Below are positions 23,249 to 29,381 of a stretch of 29,381 bases of DNA, one piece after another. The notes below the pieces were generated by a model, which was not told the DNA's origin, ran no database searches, and saw nothing but the letters and a program-made list of their open reading frames with translations. This DNA is from Paraktedonobacter sp035294465. Lineage in GTDB: Bacteria; Chloroflexota; Ktedonobacteria; Ktedonobacterales; Ktedonobacteraceae. Numbering within the stretch: position 1 is the stretch's first letter; each line of letters starts with the position of its first letter. The stretch lies in contig DATGKW010000175.1 of the NCBI GenBank assembly GCA_035294465.1, forward strand, positions 1 to 29,381, in the 5' to 3' direction. Both the position numbers and the translations under genes were made by a program.

Positions 23249-24836
23249 GCAAACTATGGAGATTCAACCACCTCTACCTGTTAAAAATGGACAGACTGTT
23301 CCTACTTTGCTGACGAACCGCAGGCGAAGTGAGCGGGCTTTATTTCTCGTTCTTTTGCTCGGCGTGCTTTGCCTCGTTCCTCTGCTGGTGATAGCAGGGG
23401 TAGCTTTTGGCTTTAGCCTTGTTGCTGTGCTTCTGGGCCTTGTCGTGCTGATCGCGCTCATTGTCCGCTGGCCAATCGTTGGTTTCTTTGTGGCTCTTGG
23501 CTGCACTCTGCTCATTGAACAGACGCCGCTGGCTATTTTGGGGAACGGCCCGCTGATTTATGTGTTCTACTGGCCTGCCTCTCTGCAGAATGGTTTGCCA
23601 GATCGGCCAATCGGCTTTTTGATGCTCTTTGTTCTGCTTGTGTTTATGGTTCAGGGGTTGCTGACGCTGCGAAAGCCTCTGGCAGGGGGCGCATTACTGG
23701 TTCCTTATCTCCTGTTCTTACTCTGCGTCGCCTGGGGAGTTGTGCATGGGCTGAGTTCGGGCGGGGATCTCAAAATCACTATCGATGAAGTCAGGTCTTT
23801 CTGGTATCTCTTTTTGGGTTATCTCCTGGCATATAATCTCGTCAATTCAAAGCAGCATGTCCGCACTGTGTTCTGGTTTATCATTCTCTGCGCGGGCATC
23901 AAGGCGCTTGAGGGATTCTATATCTATATCTACATCCTTCATGGCTTTCTGGATAGTACCAATGAGATTATGAGCCATGAAGAATCCTACTTCTGGATTG
24001 CGGTCCTGTTGCTGATTATGTTGTTCAGCCTCCATTCGATGTACCGCCCGCAATTTTTTACGGCTCTGGCTCTCGTACCTTTCCTGCTGATCGCGCTGGT
24101 TGCCAACAATCGGCGTGTTGATTTTGGCGCTCTTGCAGTGGGTATGCTGGTCGCCTGGCTGCTCATTTTCTGCGTGAAACCAAAGTTGCGCAGGGCTTTG
24201 ATAATTATTCTGCTGATCTCCCTGGTGGTTTGCGGAGCCTACGTCGCCGCTTTCTACAACGGAGGCGGTGGATTTAGCGCACCCGCCCGGGCAGTTATTT
24301 CCCTCTTTCATCCTGACCCGCGCGATGCAGCTTCCAATCTATATCGGTCCATCGAGGATTATGACCTGGTCTATACAGTCTCGAAGAATCCATTGGGTCT
24401 GGGATTTGGCAAGCCTTTTCTGGAACCCATTCTCTTGCCAAATATTTTATCGCTTGATCCGGTCTACCTGTACATTCCCCATAACACTATTTATTGGGTC
24501 TGGATGCGGCTTGGGCCGGTTGGCTACGTGGCTCTATGGTACCTCTTCGGTTCGATGATTGTGCGTGGATGTGTCTACGCGCGCCAGCTCAAAGACAAAT
24601 ATCTCCAGCTGGTGGCCATTTTTGTCGTCGCTATGATCATTATGGAGATCATCGTGGCTTTCTATGACTATCAGCTCTCTTTCTACCGAAATGTGATCTA
24701 TGTAGGGATGCTCTCAGGCATCCTGATGAAATTGCCTGCTTTGGATTCAGATACAAAGGAAGAAAAACAGACTTATGAAACTACTCGTGCTCACACCGAG
24801 CTTTCCCACGCCAACGTGGGGAGCCGGGACGCGTAA
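23232..24836 (+). CDS. O-antigen ligase/polymerase (Wzy/WaaL-like) membrane protein
   Basis: A 534-residue, very hydrophobic protein with about 11-12 membrane segments and the large outside loop and histidine motif of the O-antigen ligase family (DPVYLYIPHNTIYWVWMRLG, following KNPLGLGFGKPF). It would join lipid-linked repeat units into polymer or transfer polymer to an acceptor. In this locus, with a flippase and a Wzz-like protein, polymerase is the likelier role. Start is uncertain: ATG 23232 overlaps the preceding small gene by 17 bases, while ATG 23256 (starting MEIQPPLPVKNG) begins just after its stop; neither has a clear ribosome site, consistent with translational coupling. The last 62 bases overlap the next gene in another frame. 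Confidence 0.86.
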   Translation: MLQLNEQTMEIQPPLPVKNGQTVPTLLTNRRRSERALFLVLLLGVLCLVPLLVIAGVAFGFSLVAVLLGLVVLIALIVRWPIVGFFVALGCTLLIEQTPLAILGNGPLIYVFYWPASLQNGLPDRPIGFLMLFVLLVFMVQGLLTLRKPLAGGALLVPYLLFLLCVAWGVVHGLSSGGDLKITIDEVRSFWYLFLGYLLAYNLVNSKQHVRTVFWFIILCAGIKALEGFYIYIYILHGFLDSTNEIMSHEESYFWIAVLLLIMLFSLHSMYRPQFFTALALVPFLLIALVANNRRVDFGALAVGMLVAWLLIFCVKPKLRRALIIILLISLVVCGAYVAAFYNGGGGFSAPARAVISLFHPDPRDAASNLYRSIEDYDLVYTVSKNPLGLGFGKPFLEPILLPNILSLDPVYLYIPHNTIYWVWMRLGPVGYVALWYLFGSMIVRGCVYARQLKDKYLQLVAIFVVAMIIMEIIVAFYDYQLSFYRNVIYVGMLSGILMKLPALDSDTKEEKQTYETTRAHTELSHANVGSRDA

Positions 24837-25971
24837 TTATTATTTGCTCAAAGCACTGGCTACACATCATACTGTTTCTCTTCTCTGCCTGGTTGATGAA
24901 AAAGAGCGTCGAGAAGAGTCCTCTTTAGAGAGTTTTGTGCATACGATAAGGTGTGTCGTTCGTCCCAGTTCTTCGGAGAAACGGATCCGACAATTGGTGC
25001 ATATGCTGCAACGAAAGTCGTACTGGATTGGCGTCAACACTTTGGCAGAAGTTCAGGCTACGCTGGACGCCCTTCTGGCGAAGGAGCAGTATGATGCGGT
25101 GCTTTTTGAGAGCGCGCTGATCTCTGCTTATCGTTTGCCCGCAGGCGTGAAACGTATTATAGATGAGCATAATATCGAGTATGAACTTCTCTGGCGCACC
25201 TTTCGGCATGAAGCCTCGGTCTGGCGAAAATGGTACAACTGGTGGGAAAGCGGCACCCTCAAGCCTGCCGAGATCCAGCTTTGTAAAAGAGCTGACCTGG
25301 TGTTAACGACAAGCGAACAAAACTGTCAATCGCTCAAACGTTTGCTTCCGGCTGCCAACGTCGAGGTGGTGCCAAATGGCGTAGATATCGATGTATTTCA
25401 GGCAGGCTCTACCGAGCAGGTTCCGTTTCAGATTGTTTTCACCGGGGCCTTAAATTATTACCCGAATGTTGACGCGGTCATGTTCTTTGCCAGGCACTGC
25501 TGGCCACTCATTCGCGCGGAGGTGCCCGCAGCAAGCTGGCTCATAGTAGGCCGCGAACCCCCGCCGGAGGTAAGGAAACTGACGGATCTTCCGGGTATCA
25601 CTGTGACCGGTTCGGTGCCAGATGTGCGGCCTTATCTCTCAACTGCATCAGTGGCTATAGCCCCTTTGCAGATTGGGAGCGGGACTCGTCTCAAAATCCT
25701 TGAAGCCTTTGCAATGAAAAAAGCGGTTGTTTCTACCAGCATAGGATGCGAAGGGCTTACTGTTACAGCCGGGAAACACCTGTTGATAGCCGATCATCCT
25801 GGCGAATTTGCGCGGGCAGTAATAGATCTTGTGCGCGATTCTGAAATGCGGGCTGCACTGGGAAATGCCGGCAGAGCGCTGGTTGAAAAAGAGTACAGCT
25901 GGGAAGCATGCGGTGCCCGGCTGTTACGCGCCCTGGAGACGTATATGCAAGAGAAGGAGCATGTATGCTAA
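24775..25971 (+). CDS. GT4-family glycosyltransferase
   Basis: A 398-residue GT-B retaining glycosyltransferase. The N-terminal acceptor domain begins KLLVLTPSFPTPTWGAGTRNY; the C-terminal donor domain holds VVPNGVDIDVF, QIVFTGALNYYPNVDA, ASWLIVGREPPPEV, and the nucleotide-sugar motif SGTRLKILEAF at 302-312 with E310. DEHNIEYELLWR is also seen in the Stp1-like (PEP-CTERM/XrtA-associated) sugar transferases. It would add a sugar to the lipid-linked repeat unit at the cytosolic face. Its ATG lies inside the 3' end of the polymerase gene (62-base overlap) and its stop overlaps the next start by seven bases, so it is coupled on both sides. Confidence 0.92.
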   Translation: MKLLVLTPSFPTPTWGAGTRNYYLLKALATHHTVSLLCLVDEKERREESSLESFVHTIRCVVRPSSSEKRIRQLVHMLQRKSYWIGVNTLAEVQATLDALLAKEQYDAVLFESALISAYRLPAGVKRIIDEHNIEYELLWRTFRHEASVWRKWYNWWESGTLKPAEIQLCKRADLVLTTSEQNCQSLKRLLPAANVEVVPNGVDIDVFQAGSTEQVPFQIVFTGALNYYPNVDAVMFFARHCWPLIRAEVPAASWLIVGREPPPEVRKLTDLPGITVTGSVPDVRPYLSTASVAIAPLQIGSGTRLKILEAFAMKKAVVSTSIGCEGLTVTAGKHLLIADHPGEFARAVIDLVRDSEMRAALGNAGRALVEKEYSWEACGARLLRALETYMQEKEHVC

Positions 25972-27170
25972 TCCTGCACATATTGAGGGATCTGTTGTTG
26001 GCGGCGGAGGTCGTGATCGCGTTGCCTGTTCTCTACCTCTGCATCCTATCAATTTCAGCTATGCTAGGAGAGAGACGATGCAAAAGGCGAGCAATGACGG
26101 CTTCTTCTCCCTATGCGCATTTCGCGATCTTGATTCCGGCGCACAACGAGGCGTCTGTGCTTGGTGGCTTGCTGGATAGCCTTGCCATGCTCGATTATCC
26201 CTCTGATCGTTATGCTGTCTATGTCGTTGCAGATAATTGCACAGATACGACTGCCGAGTTAGCGAAAGGTCGAGCTCATGTGTACGAGCGTTTCGATCAA
26301 GAGAAACGAGGCAAGGGCTTCGCGCTTAACTGGCTCTGGCAGGAACTTGAAAAGGACCAGCCAGCCTTTGATGCTTATGTTATTCTGGATGCAGATTCCG
26401 TCGTTGATCCCGCTTTCTTACGGGTAATGAACGAGGGGTTGGCTAGCGGATCCCAGGCATTACAAGGGCATAACACTGTGTTGAACGTGATGGATTCACC
26501 AGGAACGGCATTGCGCTGGCTGGCGTTGACGCTCATGAATTATGTGCGCCCTCTGGGAAGAAATGGATTGGGATGTTCATCTACCCTGACGGGCAATGGA
26601 ATGTGTCTGAGCCGCACGCTTTTAAAGCGCTATCCCTGGCAGGCTTTCGCGCTCGCCGAAGATTATCAGTATTACCTTACCTTAGTGCAGCACGGCGAAA
26701 AAGTTGTATTTATGCCGGCGGCGCTGGTGCGTTCAGAAATGCCTTCGACTTTTGCGCAGATGCGCACACAAGATATACGTTGGGAGGCGTCTCAGGGTGC
26801 TCAGCCTAAGTGGAGAACTGCATGGGAGCTGCTCAAGGCAGGTATCAGTAATCGCGATTTTGTGCGGATCGAGGCGATAGCAGAGTTACTTGTTCCTCCC
26901 CTCTCTTCTCTTATTTCCTGCTGTTTGCTCACGTTCGTTGGCTCTCTTCTGTTGTGGTGGTTCCCTACTGTGCTTGTGAGCTTGCTGCTTATAGTGGGAG
27001 TACTGTTCTATATTAGCTCTGCTTTTTTTCTCTTATGTCCTCCGCGAGCAGTATATCAAGGACTTATGTACGCACCCGGTTTTGTGCTCTGGAAGTTGTG
27101 GGTGCTCCTGGCCGCAAGAAGCAAAAAACATGCGTCTGAATGGGTCAGGACAAGCCGTAATCTTTTATAG
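25965..27170 (+). CDS. GT2-family membrane glycosyltransferase
   Basis: A 401-residue GT-A inverting glycosyltransferase with a first membrane segment (about 7-28) and two or three C-terminal segments. The catalytic domain begins HFAILIPAHNEASVLGGLL; DADS at 142-145 binds metal and nucleotide-sugar, E232-D233 (AEDYQ) is the catalytic base region, and QDIRW at 269-273 is the Q-x-x-RW motif of processive or lipid-linked GT2 enzymes. This membrane-anchored form suits adding sugars to a polyprenyl carrier or making a homopolymer. Start 25965 is set by AAGGAG five bases upstream, although the frame is open further back; it overlaps the GT4 stop by seven bases. Confidence 0.9.
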   Translation: MLILHILRDLLLAAEVVIALPVLYLCILSISAMLGERRCKRRAMTASSPYAHFAILIPAHNEASVLGGLLDSLAMLDYPSDRYAVYVVADNCTDTTAELAKGRAHVYERFDQEKRGKGFALNWLWQELEKDQPAFDAYVILDADSVVDPAFLRVMNEGLASGSQALQGHNTVLNVMDSPGTALRWLALTLMNYVRPLGRNGLGCSSTLTGNGMCLSRTLLKRYPWQAFALAEDYQYYLTLVQHGEKVVFMPAALVRSEMPSTFAQMRTQDIRWEASQGAQPKWRTAWELLKAGISNRDFVRIEAIAELLVPPLSSLISCCLLTFVGSLLLWWFPTVLVSLLLIVGVLFYISSAFFLLCPPRAVYQGLMYAPGFVLWKLWVLLAARSKKHASEWVRTSRNLL

Positions 27171-27218
27171 AGACAAGTGATCTGAAAGGGTTTACCTCGT
27201 CGGTGTAAAGGGGGTCCA

Positions 27219-28364
27219 ATGTATTTCTTTCAGCAGGCGAAGTTGCAACAGCATGCCTCGCGCATACTCTCTCTAAGCGTGCTCATTTCGCTCAGTCTTT
27301 TGTTTTCTGCATGTAATTCTGCTAGCGGTCAATCACAGCCGGTAGTGTCTGCTACTCGACCAGTGGCCTCAATCACGCTCTCGCCTACTCCCTCGGTGCC
27401 CACATTGCTGCGGCCCGATCTGGAGAGAGGCATGATTTATCCTCAGTGGGGGCCAAGTTCTTATGGCGATACGGATACCACCTGGTTACAGGGCATCAAG
27501 GATATTAAGGCCCAGACCGGAGCAACCTGGCTGGAGATTCCAGTCCTGCTGGAGCAGAATACTATCTACTCGACTAGCGTTGGCGCGGGGCCAGCTACGC
27601 CTAGTGTAGACGCTTTTGCTAGCGGCGTGCGCTCTGCGGTCGCAGCCGGGTACCACGTTTTCTTCATCCCATTATTGGGAGTAAATACACCTGGTGATTG
27701 GTCGGGAGTAGTGCAAATCAGTCGGCCATATCAGCAAGTCTGGTTCGACAGCTATTGGAATGCGCTCAAGCCCTATGCTGAGGCTGCCCAGGAAAATGGA
27801 GCCGAACAGATGGCTATCGGGACGGAGCTGGTATGGTTGGAAGATAACGCGCCTGCCTCGCTCTGGAATCAGTTGATTGCTCGTGTGCAGAGCGTTTTTA
27901 AAGGCACCCTAACCTATGATATGAACTGGTATCCTTCTCTGACGGAAGCTCCGGCGAGTTGGCTGAGAAATCCAGCTCTGGCGAAAATAGGTCTTTCGGA
28001 GTACGTTCCCCTTGAGGATAGCCCCGGGCGGATTGATCCCAACGCTTTACCTGCCCTCTGGCGAAACAGGGTAGGGAAGCTGATAGACGCTTTTTCTGCG
28101 CAGGTTGGCAAGCAGATAATTCTGACAGAGATTGGTTACGCCGATACTAGCGACGGGCTCTCTGATCCTTATTATGCGCAGAGCACCGCCCCATCGGACC
28201 AGGCGGAGCAGGCTGCAGCCTACGAAGCGGCTCTAAGCAACGTATTTGCCGATACACGTATTGCTGGCATCTTTTTCTGGGGCTGGTCTGATGTCGGGCG
28301 ACTGGGCATCGAGGGCCATCAAGCAGTGCAGGTAGTCTACAGGTGGTATACCGCCAGGGGTTAG
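27219..28364 (+). CDS. Secreted lipoprotein glycoside hydrolase (GH113-like TIM barrel)
   Basis: A 381-residue lipoprotein: basic/polar N-terminus, hydrophobic core and lipobox LFSAC with C32 as the lipidated residue, then a Ser/Pro/Thr-rich spacer. The mature part looks like a clan-A (beta/alpha)8 barrel: GMIYPQWGPSSYGDTDTTW near the front, acid/base candidate E203 in AIGTELVWLE, and nucleophile candidate E304 in IILTEIGYAD, followed by FFWGWSD. This matches the GH113/GH53-like layout; GH113 enzymes are beta-mannanases. As the last gene of the locus it may trim or release the exopolysaccharide, or keep the wall clear of stalled polymer. AAAGGGGG precedes the ATG by about five bases. Substrate is unproven. 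Confidence 0.8.
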   Translation: MYFFQQAKLQQHASRILSLSVLISLSLLFSACNSASGQSQPVVSATRPVASITLSPTPSVPTLLRPDLERGMIYPQWGPSSYGDTDTTWLQGIKDIKAQTGATWLEIPVLLEQNTIYSTSVGAGPATPSVDAFASGVRSAVAAGYHVFFIPLLGVNTPGDWSGVVQISRPYQQVWFDSYWNALKPYAEAAQENGAEQMAIGTELVWLEDNAPASLWNQLIARVQSVFKGTLTYDMNWYPSLTEAPASWLRNPALAKIGLSEYVPLEDSPGRIDPNALPALWRNRVGKLIDAFSAQVGKQIILTEIGYADTSDGLSDPYYAQSTAPSDQAEQAAAYEAALSNVFADTRIAGIFFWGWSDVGRLGIEGHQAVQVVYRWYTARG

Positions 28365-28384
28365 GGGAGATAGGCTAGAGGTTG

Positions 28385-28413
28385 TTGAGGAACCAGGGCC
28401 AGGGTATTAAGAT
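28385..28413 (+). promoter_or_regulatory. Possible promoter for the osmoprotectant-binding lipoprotein
   Basis: TTGAGG (28385-28390), a 17-base spacer and TAAGAT (28408-28413), four of six matches in each box, ending 54 bases before the gene. An AT-rich stretch (CATTATACGTTTTAACTC) follows. The 103-base gap after the glycosidase shows no clear terminator. Confidence 0.4.
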
Positions 28414-28467
28414 ACACATTATACGTTTTAACTCTACTTTTTCTGATCGGATTGCGAGGAGGAACAT

Positions 28468-29381
28468 ATGGCATCCTTTTTCTATTCTTTAAAAGCAAAA
28501 TCGTTCGCTTTGCTGCTCGTTATTCTTCTGCTGATGGTAACAGCGTGCTCAGGCGGTGGCAGCTCTGGCCAGAATACTCCGTCCAATTCCTCGATTACTA
28601 TCACGGTTGGTGGTCAATCGGATATAGAGGCTCAGTTGTTGACGAAGCTCTATGTCCTCTTGCTACGGCACGCAGGTTTCAAGGTGGTTGAGCGCGATGC
28701 ACTTGGGACGGATGATATTGTTTTTAATGCTATCAACAGCGGGCAGATCGACCTCTCTCCGGAGTTCACAGCCACCGGTTTAACGAAGCTGGGCCTGAAC
28801 AGTATTGGCAATGCGCTCCAGGATTATCTGCAGATCAAGCAAGGCTACGAAGCGAAATATCACATCACCTGGTTAAGCATGTCTCCGCTCAATGATACCT
28901 ACGGAATCTGTACGACGCAGGCCGAGGCCAGAAGGTTGGGAGCGACGAAAATTTCGGATCTGGCCGGGAAGGCTGCTTCCTTGACTATTGCTACTTCGTC
29001 TGCCGGGGTTAAATATGGTGTTAATGTGGTGCAATCCATCTATGGTTTTACTTTTGAGAAGGTTACTACCTACAATCAGGAAGCTCTGACCTTCCCGGCG
29101 GTGGCCTCTGGCGCTCAAAATCTGAATATCTGCCAAACGACTGATCCGGCCATCGCCAAGTACAATTTTGTCCTTTTGCAGGATAATAAGGATGCTTTTC
29201 CAACAAATGACCCGGCCCCAATGGTACGCGATGCTCTTTTACATAAAGCACCTCAAATTGCCACTGTACTCAATAAACTTGCGCCTTTTTTGACCACGCA
29301 GGTTAGTCAACAATTGCAGGTCCAGATTGCCGCTGGCGAGACTGTAACGGCAGTGGCTACGCAATTTTTGCAGCGCAAGGG
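28468..29381 (+). CDS. OpuBC/ProX-type glycine betaine/choline-binding lipoprotein (partial)
   Basis: The frame runs from ATG 28468 to the right edge (304 codons) and is nearly complete, since such proteins end shortly after a VATQFLQRKG-like motif. The lipobox LMVTAC puts the lipidated cysteine at 27, followed by a Gly/Ser spacer and the binding fold: SITITVGGQSDIEAQLLTKLY, then GQIDLSPEFTATGLT (the family's Y/F-T-G-T-like region) and ITWLSMSPLNDTYGI. It would capture betaine, choline or similar solutes for an OpuB/OpuC-type ABC importer, with permease and ATPase genes probably beyond the edge. GAGGAGGAA lies just upstream of the ATG. It has its own promoter candidate and is not functionally part of the sugar locus. 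Confidence 0.9.
   Translation, partial: MASFFYSLKAKSFALLLVILLLMVTACSGGGSSGQNTPSNSSITITVGGQSDIEAQLLTKLYVLLLRHAGFKVVERDALGTDDIVFNAINSGQIDLSPEFTATGLTKLGLNSIGNALQDYLQIKQGYEAKYHITWLSMSPLNDTYGICTTQAEARRLGATKISDLAGKAASLTIATSSAGVKYGVNVVQSIYGFTFEKVTTYNQEALTFPAVASGAQNLNICQTTDPAIAKYNFVLLQDNKDAFPTNDPAPMVRDALLHKAPQIATVLNKLAPFLTTQVSQQLQVQIAAGETVTAVATQFLQRK

Noticed and set aside
1..29381. CRISPR array, tRNA, rRNA, insertion sequence or prophage
   Set aside because: No regularly spaced repeats, no tRNA-like cloverleaf noticed, no transposase, integrase or phage structural genes seen; an RNA-covariance search was not possible.

Overview
The window looks like chromosome from a monoderm, soil-type bacterium, most likely Chloroflexota of the Ktedonobacteria kind. 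This is inferred from gene content and protein style: an Asp23/AmaP envelope module, lipoproteins, a PIG-V-like mannosyltransferase, a one-piece electron transfer flavoprotein, and a mixed-GC genome with good Shine-Dalgarno sites. No rRNA, tRNA, CRISPR array, phage gene or insertion sequence was recognised.

Layout. 1-1541 (minus): a fused electron transfer flavoprotein beta-alpha subunit, cut by the left edge. 2025-4343: a membrane AAA protease of the FtsH family. 4440-6551: an orphan Eco57I-like adenine methyltransferase. 6659-8929: a Nit1-like amidase followed by a glutamine-synthetase-family ligase. 8939-10660 (minus): a phospholipase D/cardiolipin-synthase-like protein. 10885-12845: a four-gene envelope-stress module (two Asp23/Gls24 proteins, AmaP-like anchor, DUF2273-like small membrane protein), closed by a strong terminator. 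12951-14351 (minus): a succinate-semialdehyde-type dehydrogenase. Then, all minus, a cytidylate-kinase-like protein and a PIG-V-like mannosyltransferase, with two palindromic intergenic elements around them. 17260-18204: a LysR regulator, transcribed divergently from the mannosyltransferase, with good promoters facing both ways.

18441-28364 (plus) is a compact Wzx/Wzy-type exopolysaccharide locus: flippase with an unusual repeated acidic tail, hexapeptide acyltransferase, Wzz-like chain-length protein, degenerate BY-kinase-like ATPase, a 43-residue membrane peptide, O-antigen ligase/polymerase, GT4 and GT2 glycosyltransferases, and a secreted lipoprotein glycosidase. Several genes overlap, indicating one or two translationally coupled operons. 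Neither an initiating phosphoglycosyltransferase nor an outer-membrane exporter is present here. From 28468 an OpuBC/ProX-type osmoprotectant-binding lipoprotein runs off the right edge.

Points most worth a second look: the repeated acidic-threonine tail of the flippase, the ATPase without normal Walker A' residues or a tyrosine tail, the 43-residue membrane peptide, the Asp23 module, the fused flavoprotein, and two hairpin elements that may be interspersed repeats.
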